In this document: one piece after another, positions 8,415 to 16,249 of the stretch
Layout: every line of letters begins with the position of its first letter
Numbering within the stretch: the first letter of the stretch is position 1
Assembly: GCA_013203595.1 (NCBI GenBank)
Contig: JABMNT010000032.1
Coordinates: 1-64,000, forward strand
DNA from: Rhodospirillales bacterium
GTDB taxonomy: Bacteria; Pseudomonadota; Alphaproteobacteria; Rhodospirillales; Casp-alpha2
Direction of reading: 5' to 3'
DNA: 64,000 nt
The notes under the pieces: generated by a model
Databases searched by the model: none
Seen by the model: the letters and a program-made list of their open reading frames with translations, nothing else
What the model was told of the DNA's origin: nothing
Position numbers and translations under genes: made by a program

Positions 8415-8558
8415 ATGTCGACCTGTTGCTCGACCGAGGATATTCTGGTCACACCATTTCCCGTGAAAGACGGGTTCGTCCATATCCCCTCGGGCCCCGG
8501 CCTTGGTGTCGACGTGGACCGCGCCCGCCTTGATAAATACACGATCCATTGTTCCTGA
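8415..8558 (+). pseudogene. C-terminal remnant of an enolase-superfamily (MR/MLE) enzyme
   Basis: The frame 8436-8558 encodes a tail typical of mandelate racemase/muconate-lactonizing enzymes: LVTPFPVKDGFVHIPSGPGLGVD and then a final DKY segment before TGA. An ATG at 8415 opens the frame, but only about 42 family-like residues exist, so the barrel and all catalytic residues are missing. It directly follows dctM, where a catabolic enzyme gene would be expected. Best read as the leftover of a deletion that fused the dctM end to the 3' end of a lost gene. Confidence 0.7.
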
Positions 8559-8584
8559 ATAGACCTGAACTGAGCTTACCGCCC

Positions 8585-9325
8585 ATGCCTGAAATCTCAC
8601 TGCCGCAATTCGGCCTTGGCATGTATGCCCTGGCTGCTCTCGTGATCTTCATTGCCGCCGTTGTGCAAAGCGCTTTTGGCATGGGATTTGGCCAAGTCGC
8701 AGCACCCTTTCTGCTGCTCATTGACCCGACCCTGGTGCCGGTGCCGATCCTGTTCATGGGTATGTGTGTGGCCTGTCTAAGCGCCTGGCGCGGCCGCCGC
8801 GACATCATTTACCCGGAACTGGGAATTGCACTGAGTGGCCGCCTGATCGGGATTTTCCTGGCCGCCGAGGTGATGGTGGTGGTCGTTGCCTCGCCGCATT
8901 TCGCCCTGGTCTTTGCCAGCCTGATTCTGTTTGCCGTGGCGATCAGCCTGATAACAAAAAAATTCAGCCCGACACCCACCGCCCTGTTTATCGCCGGCGG
9001 CCTGTCGGGGTTCATGGGCACGATCACATCGGTCGGTGCGCCGCCCATGGGACTGGTCTACCAAAGCCGGGCGGCGGCCGGTGTGCGGGCCACACTCAAC
9101 GCCTTCTTTGGTGCCGGAACCATATTGGCGCTCAGCGTGCTGGCCATGTACGGACTGGTCGAGGCAGTGCATATCGTGCTGGCGGCGGCTTTGTTTCCAT
9201 CGCTGTTGCTGGGCACCTGGGCGGCGCGGTTCATCTTCCCCTACATCGACCGCCAGTTCCGACCGCTGGTGCTGGGCATCTGCACCCTGTCGGCCCTGGT
9301 CATCCTCTATAAGGCGAGCCTGTAG
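8585..9325 (+). CDS. TauE/SafE (DUF81) family membrane exporter
   Basis: 246 aa from ATG 8585, about eight hydrophobic segments in two similar halves. Conserved family bits are QSAFGMGFGQVAAPFLLL in the first half and GGLSGFMGTITSVGAPPMGLVYQ in the second. The family exports sulfite, sulfoacetate or other organic anions, or imports some of them; here the substrate is unknown. It closes the catabolic operon. A TTG 36 nt upstream would lie inside the pseudogene tail and lacks a ribosome site. Confidence 0.85.
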   Translation: MPEISLPQFGLGMYALAALVIFIAAVVQSAFGMGFGQVAAPFLLLIDPTLVPVPILFMGMCVACLSAWRGRRDIIYPELGIALSGRLIGIFLAAEVMVVVVASPHFALVFASLILFAVAISLITKKFSPTPTALFIAGGLSGFMGTITSVGAPPMGLVYQSRAAAGVRATLNAFFGAGTILALSVLAMYGLVEAVHIVLAAALFPSLLLGTWAARFIFPYIDRQFRPLVLGICTLSALVILYKASL

Positions 9326-9356
9326 CCGGTCGGCGCAGGCGGCCCGATGACCTGAC

Positions 9357-9382
9357 GGCCATTCACTTCGGCCCTTTTTTTT
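9357..9382 (+). terminator. Weak rho-independent terminator
   Basis: GGCC at 9357-9360 can pair with GGCC at 9370-9373, followed by eight T at 9375-9382. The stem is short, but the T-run and position 30 bp after the TauE stop fit the end of the operon. Confidence 0.45.
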
Positions 9383-9707
9383 AGCTTTTATCGGATAAAC
9401 AAATGAATAAGAATTTGACAGGCATCACCGTAGCCACTCCTCGGCGCTGGATCCCCCACCCGGTGGTCTTGTCCAAGGCCGTACAATGACCGTTTCCACA
9501 CGTGCCCTCTGGTAGATAATTATACTTCATTTGAGTATGCTATGGCATTTTATTTGGCGGTACCTGATATCCTAGTCATCAACGAAAAACCTTACTTTGA
9601 CGTACCATTTAAAATGTATTGAGTATATGAGGGTTTTCTTTTCATGTGAAATTGCCCTATCCCTGTATTTTATTTAGTAATTTTTGCGATCGGTATAGGA
9701 ATTGGTG
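9383..9707. other. AT-rich gene-free stretch leading into the DUF488 island
   Basis: Composition shifts from GC-rich to clearly AT-rich after about 9500. A 28-codon frame at about 9403 has no ribosome site and no recognisable similarity. No integrase, tRNA or flanking direct repeat was found. It probably contains the promoter of the DUF488 operon; no box is clear enough to call. Confidence 0.5.
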
Positions 9708-10166
9708 ATGATTGCAACAATAGGATATGAACGTTCTTCACAAGAAGATTTTCTCGCCACCCTCCAAGCGAGTAAAATCGAAGTTTTGGTTGATATTAGA
9801 GACAGAGCACAATCGAGAGTGCCCGGCTTTTCTAAAACCGCTTTGTCGAAAGCTGCACGTGATGTTGGAATAGAATACATACATCACAGGGCCTTGGGCG
9901 ATCCCAAAGAAGGACGGGAAGCTGCAAGAGCGGGTCTAATAAAAGAATTCAGAGCAATTTTCTCTAGGGTTATGAAAAGCCATGATGCGAAAGAGGCTCT
10001 CTCGAAGATCGAAGCATTGTCGCAGTCAAAAAGGATATGCTTAATGTGTTATGAGAGAGACCCTCTTAATTGTCATAGAAAAATTGTATCAGATCATTTA
10101 AGAAATACCCTAGGATGTAAAATCGCTCATCTAGGGGTTATTCAAAATGGAAGCAGAAGGAGCTAA
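9708..10166 (+). CDS. DUF488 family protein
   Basis: 152 aa from ATG 9708, seven bases after AGGA. It carries the DUF488 signature: N-terminal IATIGYERS, a DIR motif near residue 29, and C-YERDP-L-N-CHRK with Cys114, Glu116, Cys122, His123 and Arg124. The molecular function of the family is not established; the conserved Cys/His/Arg cluster suggests a catalytic or metal site. Codon use is AT-rich, unlike genes on both sides. The last 20 nt overlap the next gene, so the two are translated as a pair. Confidence 0.8.
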   Translation: MIATIGYERSSQEDFLATLQASKIEVLVDIRDRAQSRVPGFSKTALSKAARDVGIEYIHHRALGDPKEGREAARAGLIKEFRAIFSRVMKSHDAKEALSKIEALSQSKRICLMCYERDPLNCHRKIVSDHLRNTLGCKIAHLGVIQNGSRRS

Positions 10167-10935
10167 GGAGGATGAATGTTTCATTCTCGTAAAAGCCCAG
10201 CCACACAGGTCGAGTAAATACTTCGAAACCGTTTGTTGTGCTGGAATTGGACGGGACGGCAAGTGGCGACGCCAGTACCCAGTGCCATATAGAATATTGA
10301 ATGATGCGCAAAAATTTAGCCGTTGGAATTGGATTGAATATAGCTATACAAAATCAAAAGAAGATAAACGAACAGAAAGTCAAAAAGTTGTTCCCGAGAG
10401 CCTCGTCGTCACGGGGAAATTAAACAAAAATGAGCGTGCGAGAATTCTTAATCCGTTGGTTCGAAATTCTTTTTCAGAGGCTAATTCTCTAAACGAATCC
10501 CTTACTTTGATACGACCTCAAAAGCTCCTTATCTCATGGGATAAAAAATCTGAAACTGATCTAAACAACGAACGTCGGAAACACGCGGCTTTAGCTAACC
10601 AATTATCTTTATTAGATCCAACGGCTGAGCCTTTAGAACCTTGCCCAATACAATTTTATGTAGAATGGAAAGACTCTGTAGGGGCTGACCGCCGACATGA
10701 ATGCGACGACTGGGAAACATCAACCGCATATAAGCGATTTCAAAGAATGTACGGAGAAACAAAGGCCCTCAAAATAATTAAAACGAAGTACGAAAAAGAG
10801 TACTTTCGAGCCGGTTTGGCCCTCGCCTTCAGCACCCACAGCAGAAGAAATATCACCTACGGCATGCAAAATCAGTGGCTTTTAGTTGGTCTCGTTCGTT
10901 TGGACATAGATACTCAACGAGATTTACTTTTATAG
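10147..10935 (+). CDS. Protein of unknown function, partner of the DUF488 gene
   Basis: 262 aa, no signal peptide or membrane segment. The start at ATG 10147 lies inside the DUF488 gene. The N-terminal half is charged, with a conserved-looking RDGKWRRQYPVPYR stretch (about residues 35-48). The centre has WKDSVGADRRHECDDWETS. The end alternates hydrophobic strands (LALAFSTHSRR, QWLLVGLVRLD). Shared AT-rich composition and overlap with DUF488 argue for joint transfer and joint function. I do not recognise a named domain; nucleic-acid handling is a guess from the basic, aromatic N-terminus. Confidence 0.75.
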   Translation: MEAEGAKEDECFILVKAQPHRSSKYFETVCCAGIGRDGKWRRQYPVPYRILNDAQKFSRWNWIEYSYTKSKEDKRTESQKVVPESLVVTGKLNKNERARILNPLVRNSFSEANSLNESLTLIRPQKLLISWDKKSETDLNNERRKHAALANQLSLLDPTAEPLEPCPIQFYVEWKDSVGADRRHECDDWETSTAYKRFQRMYGETKALKIIKTKYEKEYFRAGLALAFSTHSRRNITYGMQNQWLLVGLVRLDIDTQRDLLL

Positions 10936-10982
10936 AAGCTCTGCTCCAACCGCCCTATCAGTTCGATTTAATTTGAGAATTT

Positions 10983-10997
10983 ACCTGAAATTCAGGT
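10983..10997. promoter_or_regulatory. Perfect inverted repeat ACCTGAA-A-TTCAGGT
   Basis: A 15-bp palindrome with a one-base centre lies 41 bp upstream of the amidohydrolase start in a 100-bp AT-rich gap. Size and location fit an operator for the following IolE-like operon. No regulator gene is adjacent, so the binding protein is unknown. Confidence 0.45.
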
Positions 10998-11038
10998 TAT
11001 TCTATTTCGTAGCAATTTCACTTCAAAGGCACTAAACA

Positions 11039-11893
11039 TTGACGCACGTGCCCCGTATCAAAGCCCCCGCAAACACCTGCGACGTTCATATGCATGTCAT
11101 TTATCCGGAAGACAAACTGCCTTTCTCGCCTGAAAACAAGGGCCGGTTTCCACCCTTTACAGCAGAAAATTATATGAAAGTTGCCAAAAACCTGGGGATC
11201 GGGCGTGCCGTGGTTGTGGTCACCCCGGCCTATGGCACCGATAACCGTTGCGTGTTTCAGGCCATGCAGGACCTGGCCTTGCCGACCCGCGGCGTCATCG
11301 CGCTTTCCGCCGACGCGCCTGATGACATGTTCCGGGATGCAAAGGCCGCCGGCATTGTCGGGCTGAGCACCTTCATGCTGGGCGGGCGCGGCGTCATCGA
11401 CTGGCCCGAACTGTCGGGGCTGGCGGTCCGAGCCAGTGAGTTCGGCATGCATATTGATCTGCAGATGAACGGCCATGAACTGCCAGAGCGGTTTGATCTG
11501 TTGAAAAACCTGCCCTGCGATCTGGTGATCGATCATATCGGCAAGTTTTTGAACCCGCCAACGGCGGTCGATGATCCGGCGGTCCGCTGCCTGTTTGATC
11601 TGCTTGATACGGGCAACACCTACGTCAAGCTATCGGCCGCCGGCGAGACGTCGAACGACCGGCCACCCTATATGAACGATTCCGGGCGTATCGCCCAGGC
11701 GCTGGCGAGGCGTTTTGAGGATCGATTGTTCTGGGCATCCAACTGGCCGCATCTGGGTGATCCGGACCCGGCCCGTAAACCCGATAACGCCGACCTGCTG
11801 GATTGTTTATTGACATGGGCAGCGGACGATAAGATACAGCATAAGATTTTGGTCACCAACCCCGGCCGGTTTTATTTCGGAGACCCCGCATGA
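11039..11893 (+). CDS. Amidohydrolase-family (TIM-barrel) metal hydrolase, PDC-hydrolase-like
   Basis: 284 aa. DVHMHV near residue 16 is the first metal-binding strand of amidohydrolase-2 proteins, and the C-terminal WASNWPHLGDP supplies the usual Asp/His region. Relatives hydrolyse lactones such as 2-pyrone-4,6-dicarboxylate or sugar lactones; a sugar lactonase role would fit the neighbours. The start is uncertain: TTG 11039 follows AAAGG, and GTG 11048 is an alternative; no nearby ATG exists. It overlaps the next gene by 4 nt. Confidence 0.8.
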   Translation: MTHVPRIKAPANTCDVHMHVIYPEDKLPFSPENKGRFPPFTAENYMKVAKNLGIGRAVVVVTPAYGTDNRCVFQAMQDLALPTRGVIALSADAPDDMFRDAKAAGIVGLSTFMLGGRGVIDWPELSGLAVRASEFGMHIDLQMNGHELPERFDLLKNLPCDLVIDHIGKFLNPPTAVDDPAVRCLFDLLDTGNTYVKLSAAGETSNDRPPYMNDSGRIAQALARRFEDRLFWASNWPHLGDPDPARKPDNADLLDCLLTWAADDKIQHKILVTNPGRFYFGDPA

Positions 11894-12795
11894 CTATTCG
11901 AATTGGCGTAAACCCCATTGCCTGGTCAAACGACGACAAACAGGAACTGGGCGGTCACATTCCGCTCGAGACCTGCCTGAGCGAAGCCCGCCAGGCCGGT
12001 TATGCAGGTATCGAGCTGGGCCACAAGTTTCCCCGCGACGCGGCAACCCTGCGCCCGATTCTTGAGGCCCATGACATCGATCTGGTCGGCGGCTGGTATT
12101 CAACGCAACTGCTGCGGCGTTCCGTCGCCGACGAAATTGCCGCCATGCGGGACCATCTGCAACTGCTTTTGGATATGAACTGCAGCGTCTTTATCCTGGC
12201 CGAAACCTCAAACGCCATTCATGGCGACCAAAGCGCCGGACTATCCAGAAGCCCGCTCCTGACGGCGGCGGAAATGACCGCCTTTTGCCACGACATGTCG
12301 GAGCTCTGTGCCTATATCCACGATCAGGGGCTGGTCACCGCCTACCACCACCACATGGGCACTGTCATTGAAACGCCGGCGCAGATCGCCGCCTTCATGG
12401 AGCAGACCAGTGACCGGGTCGGGTTTTTGCTGGATACCGGCCATGCGACCTTCGGTACCGGCGACCCTGCGGCGCTGGCCCGCACCTATGCGTCGCGGAT
12501 CACCCATCTCCATTGCAAGGATATCCGCCGCCCGGTGCTCGACGCCAAACGGAAAGCCGACTCAGCTTTTCTCGATGCCGTTGTTGACGGTGTATTTACC
12601 GTGCCCGGTGATGGCAGCGTCGATTACCCGCCGGTGCTGGACGCCCTGAAAGCCGCCAACTTTGCAGGCTGGATCGTGGTCGAAGCCGAACAGGACCCGG
12701 ACAAGGCCAACCCGCTGGAATACACCTCCATGGGCTATCGCAACCTGTCAAAGATGATTGCCGAGGCCGGCTTCACCATCCAGGACAAAGCCTGA
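11890..12795 (+). CDS. IolE-like inosose dehydratase / sugar isomerase
   Basis: 301 aa xylose-isomerase-like barrel. Strong IolE-type features are the N-terminus IGVNPIAWSNDD...LGGHIPLETCL, GYAGIELGHKFPR, and GGWYSTQLL. Metal ligands are expected at the conserved Glu of IVVEAEQDP and at Asp/His in LLDTGHATF and HCKDIR. IolE dehydrates 2-keto-myo-inositol; this may be a true inosose dehydratase or act on a related cyclitol or sugar acid, since other iol genes are absent. It begins with an ATGA overlap. Confidence 0.8.
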   Translation: MTIRIGVNPIAWSNDDKQELGGHIPLETCLSEARQAGYAGIELGHKFPRDAATLRPILEAHDIDLVGGWYSTQLLRRSVADEIAAMRDHLQLLLDMNCSVFILAETSNAIHGDQSAGLSRSPLLTAAEMTAFCHDMSELCAYIHDQGLVTAYHHHMGTVIETPAQIAAFMEQTSDRVGFLLDTGHATFGTGDPAALARTYASRITHLHCKDIRRPVLDAKRKADSAFLDAVVDGVFTVPGDGSVDYPPVLDALKAANFAGWIVVEAEQDPDKANPLEYTSMGYRNLSKMIAEAGFTIQDKA

Positions 12796-12806
12796 AGCGG
12801 TCCGGT

Positions 12807-13892
12807 TCAGAACTGATCAAGCGCTTTCCAGTCGAGCGCGACCCCGTGGCCCGGGCGGTCCGGTGCCGTGGCATAGCCATCGACGAAGGTCAGCGGCTCG
12901 GCGATATAACGCTCGAGGCCGAAGCCGTGCACTTCGAGATACGACTTGTTGGCGACAGCCCCCAGCAGATGCACATGGATATCGTGGACCCCGTGTGAGG
13001 TGACCTTCAGGTTGGCGGCTTCGGCCAGGGTCGCCACCTTCATCCATACACTTATGCCGCCACAGTTGGATACATCGGGTTCCGGAAAACTCACCCCGCC
13101 GGCCCGGATCATGCGCTCGAACTCATAAATGGTGTGAAAGTTTTCACCGGTGGCGATCGGCAGGTTACAGGCTTCGAGCAGGCGGGCATGGCCAATCTCA
13201 TCGTCGGGGATCAACGGCTCTTCAATCCAGAACAGGCCGGTATCGGCCAGCGCCTTGCAGGCTTTCAGGGCCTCGTCGCGCGACCAGCGCATATTGGCAT
13301 CGGCCATTAAGGTCACATCGTCAGGCAGATGCCTGCGCATGGCTTCGACCCGGGCCACGTCTTCTGCCAGATTGTCGCGACCGACCTTCATTTTTATGGC
13401 CTTGAATCCCTTCGCCAGATTGGCATCGGTTTGCGCCAGCAGATCATCCAGGGTGAACAACAGATCGATGCCGCCCGCATAGGCTTTGACTTTTGCGTTA
13501 TGGCCACCCAGCAGTTTCCACAGCGGCAGGTCCTGGCGTTTGGCGGCCAGGTCCCAGAGCGCAATATCGATGGCCGAAATGGCAAAGGACGCAATACCGC
13601 CGCGCCCGATGTAATGCACGGCCCACCACATCTTTTCCCAGATCGCGGCGATGCGGGCCGGATCATCGCCAATCAACAGCGGCGCCAGATCGTGCTCGAT
13701 CAGGGAATGCACCGCCCGACCGCCATGGTTGACCGTATAGGAATAACCGACCCCTTCGACCCCGTCGCTGTCGATGATCCTGGCCGTAATCAGCTCGAAA
13801 TGGGTCATTTCGCCATGGGTTGAATCGGTCAGGGTCACCGGCAGGGGAATCCGGTAGCAGCGCGACGTGATCGACGTGATGGTGGTGGCCAT
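12807..13892 (-). CDS. Mandelate racemase/muconate-lactonizing enzyme family protein
   Basis: 361 aa enolase-superfamily enzyme with capping domain (1-130) and barrel. AIKMKVGRD has the KxK pair; metal ligands appear in LMADANMRW, WIEEPLIPDD and GENFHT; a C-terminal SHGVHDIH supplies the His of the His/Asp dyad. The substrate is a sugar acid or related carboxylate, not readable. It converges on the IolE-like gene with a 10-nt gap. It is first in neither direction: minus-strand order is SDR, dehydrogenase, this gene. Confidence 0.85.
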   Translation of the reverse strand: MATTITSITSRCYRIPLPVTLTDSTHGEMTHFELITARIIDSDGVEGVGYSYTVNHGGRAVHSLIEHDLAPLLIGDDPARIAAIWEKMWWAVHYIGRGGIASFAISAIDIALWDLAAKRQDLPLWKLLGGHNAKVKAYAGGIDLLFTLDDLLAQTDANLAKGFKAIKMKVGRDNLAEDVARVEAMRRHLPDDVTLMADANMRWSRDEALKACKALADTGLFWIEEPLIPDDEIGHARLLEACNLPIATGENFHTIYEFERMIRAGGVSFPEPDVSNCGGISVWMKVATLAEAANLKVTSHGVHDIHVHLLGAVANKSYLEVHGFGLERYIAEPLTFVDGYATAPDRPGHGVALDWKALDQF

Positions 13893-13910
13893 GGTGATTG
13901 TCTCCGTTTT

Positions 13911-15404
13911 CTAGCAGTAATTGGCAACGCAATAGAGAGCACCATGGGTGCGCAACTGATTGAGGGCGTCGATCAGGATGATTTCCAGGCCGGGTGGCTG
14001 CGCCTCGGCGGCACCGAATATGGGCTCCATGGCCAGCATGCCGCTGACAATGCCAATAACATCGCCCCTGGCTTTCGTGTGGATGGCGGCGAGCTGTTCG
14101 GCGAAGGGGTCGGAAACGTCGATCGCCTGGCCCTGTTCGTCAACGCCGCCCACATACTGCATCCAGGCCGCCACGGCCAGGGACACGGCCCCGGTGGCCT
14201 TGCCCGCCCTGATGTTATGATAAAGGGTTTCCAGCAGGCGTTGCGGCAGTTTCTGGCTGCCGTCCATGGCGATCTGCCAGGTTTTATGGGCCAGTGTGGG
14301 GTTGGCAAACCGCGCCACAAGATTGTCCTTGTAGGTATCAACATCGAAGCTGGGCGGAATCTCCAGGGTCGGGGTCGCTTCTTCGTCCATCAGCTGGCGG
14401 ACAAAGGCGTGCATGGCCGGCACGGCAATCGCCTCGGCAACGGTCTTGAAGCCGCCCAAATAGCCCAGATAGGCAATCGCCGAATGGCTGGCGTTGAGCA
14501 GGCGTAACTTGATCGCCTCATAGGCGGCCACGTTGCTGACGATCTGTGCCCCGGCGGCTTCCCAGGCCGGGCGCGGTGCGGTGAATTTATCCTCGATCAC
14601 CCACTGCCTGAAAGGCTCGGTCAGCAGGGCCGCCTGGTCGTCAAGCCCGAGGCTTGCCGCTGCCAGTGCCAGCCCGTCGGCGGTGGCGGCCGGAACAATC
14701 CGGTCAATCATGGTGCAGGGAAAGGCGACATGGGCATCCAGCCAGTTGCCCAGTTCGGGCGCCGCGGTCGCGCAAAAATCACGGACCAGACCTTCCAGCA
14801 GGCGGCCGTTGTCGGGCAGGTTATCGCAGCTGATGACGTTGACGGGTCCGGCCCCGGCATCCATGCGGGCCTTCAGGCCCCGCACCAGATAACCCAATGC
14901 CGATCTCGGTGGCTTCGCCATGTCCAGATCGTTAACGATGTCGGGCAGGTCGCGGCGCAGGCTGCCGGTCGCCGGGTCATGGCAGTAGCCCTTTTCCGTG
15001 ACCGTCAGCGACACCACATGGATGGTTTGGCGGGCGATGGCACTGATCACCGCCGCCGGGTCGTCCGGCCCATACAGAACCTCGGCGACCGCGCCGATAA
15101 TGCGCACCGCATCGGCCCCGTCCGAGCGATCGATCACCGTATACAAAAAATCCTGGGGCCGCAGGCGGTCGCGGACCTCGGTGCCGCGCAGACTGACCCC
15201 GCAGATGCGCCAGTCGCCGCCCTTCGCCTGCATGGCATCTTCCGTATAAACCGCCTGATGGGCCCGGTGAAAGGCACCGATGCCCAGATGCACAATGCCG
15301 ACACCGGCATCCAGCACCCGGTTGCCCGGCTGTTTGATGGATGGGGCCAGTTCAGCCAGCCGGCTGCGGTCAAGGCGTTGCCTAGTCAAACTGGAACCCG
15401 CCAT
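13911..15404 (-). CDS. Mannitol dehydrogenase / fructuronate reductase family protein
   Basis: 497 aa long-chain polyol dehydrogenase. Typical segments are HLGIGAFHRAHQAVYTEDAM near the N-terminus, NVISCDNLPDNG in the middle, FPCTMIDRIVP, and WVIEDKF before the C-terminal helical domain with LRLLNASHSAIAYLG. The family interconverts ketoses or keto-uronates with polyols or aldonates using NAD(P). Placement between an SDR and an MR/MLE enzyme suggests a uronate or polyol pathway. It overlaps the SDR gene by 23 nt. Confidence 0.85.
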   Translation of the reverse strand: MAGSSLTRQRLDRSRLAELAPSIKQPGNRVLDAGVGIVHLGIGAFHRAHQAVYTEDAMQAKGGDWRICGVSLRGTEVRDRLRPQDFLYTVIDRSDGADAVRIIGAVAEVLYGPDDPAAVISAIARQTIHVVSLTVTEKGYCHDPATGSLRRDLPDIVNDLDMAKPPRSALGYLVRGLKARMDAGAGPVNVISCDNLPDNGRLLEGLVRDFCATAAPELGNWLDAHVAFPCTMIDRIVPAATADGLALAAASLGLDDQAALLTEPFRQWVIEDKFTAPRPAWEAAGAQIVSNVAAYEAIKLRLLNASHSAIAYLGYLGGFKTVAEAIAVPAMHAFVRQLMDEEATPTLEIPPSFDVDTYKDNLVARFANPTLAHKTWQIAMDGSQKLPQRLLETLYHNIRAGKATGAVSLAVAAWMQYVGGVDEQGQAIDVSDPFAEQLAAIHTKARGDVIGIVSGMLAMEPIFGAAEAQPPGLEIILIDALNQLRTHGALYCVANYC

Positions 15405-16146
15405 TCATGTCGATGATTTCGCCGGTGATGAAGGCCGACATGGTGGATGCCAGAAAACGCACACAATTAGCGATTTCTTCCGGCTCGGAAAACCGCCGGA
15501 CCGGGATCTCGGCCATCATTTTCTGGCGTTGCTCCTCGCTCAGCTGCTCGGTGACCATGGGCGACATGACATAGGCGGGCGCGATGCCGTTGACCGTCAC
15601 GCCAAACTCTGCCGCCTGTTTGGCAACGGCAAAGGTCAGGCCGACAATCGCCGCCTTCGATGAGGAATAGGCCGTGCCCGAGGTCTTGCCACCGGATTTC
15701 CATGCATAGGAGGCAATATTGACAATCCGCCCCCAGCCGGCTTGCTGCATGGCCGGCAGCACTTCCTTGGACAGGAAGAATGGCCCGTCCAGATTAACCG
15801 CATGAATTTTGTGCCATTCCTCGGCCGAGGTTTCCATCAGCTTGTTGTTCGACAGAATGCCGGCGACATTGACCAGAATATCGATATCGCCAAGGTCGGC
15901 GCGCACCTGCTTCATGACCGCAGCGACTTCCGCTTCCTTCGACACATCCATGACGTAGGGCGAAACATCGCCTTCAAAAGCGCCGGTCACTTCCTGCAGC
16001 TTGCCCAGATCCATATCAACGGCGGCAACCCGGACCCCGTCTTCCGCCAGAAACCGGGTAATCGCCGCGCCGATGCTGCCGGCGGCACCGGTGACCAAAG
16101 CTGTTTTACCCGTAATATCGTCCAGTTGCGTCCGTTGCGTACCCAT
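15382..16146 (-). CDS. Short-chain dehydrogenase/reductase
   Basis: 254 aa classical SDR: cofactor motif TGAAGSIGAAI near residue 20, NVAGILSNN, Ser and YSSSKAA for the catalytic triad (near 155-160), and a C-terminal GGFQFD tail. An acidic residue (AVDMD) after strand 2 suggests NAD rather than NADP. An AGGAG ribosome site precedes the ATG. Probably oxidises a sugar alcohol or acid in the pathway of its downstream partners. Confidence 0.9.
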   Translation of the reverse strand: MGTQRTQLDDITGKTALVTGAAGSIGAAITRFLAEDGVRVAAVDMDLGKLQEVTGAFEGDVSPYVMDVSKEAEVAAVMKQVRADLGDIDILVNVAGILSNNKLMETSAEEWHKIHAVNLDGPFFLSKEVLPAMQQAGWGRIVNIASYAWKSGGKTSGTAYSSSKAAIVGLTFAVAKQAAEFGVTVNGIAPAYVMSPMVTEQLSEEQRQKMMAEIPVRRFSEPEEIANCVRFLASTMSAFITGEIIDMNGGFQFD

Positions 16147-16249
16147 TAATGCCGGCTCCTGTCATTTAAAATAATCAAACGTGAAAGGTGATTTATACCG
16201 AATAGACGGGCAGTCAGAAACCCCCGTTTATCAATCATTTTTTTTAATT

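Noticed and set aside
9590-10510. Repeated CCTTACTTTGA at 9590 and 10500 as possible island borders
   Set aside because: The second copy lies inside the coding sequence of the unknown gene, so it cannot mark an insertion edge; length is within chance.
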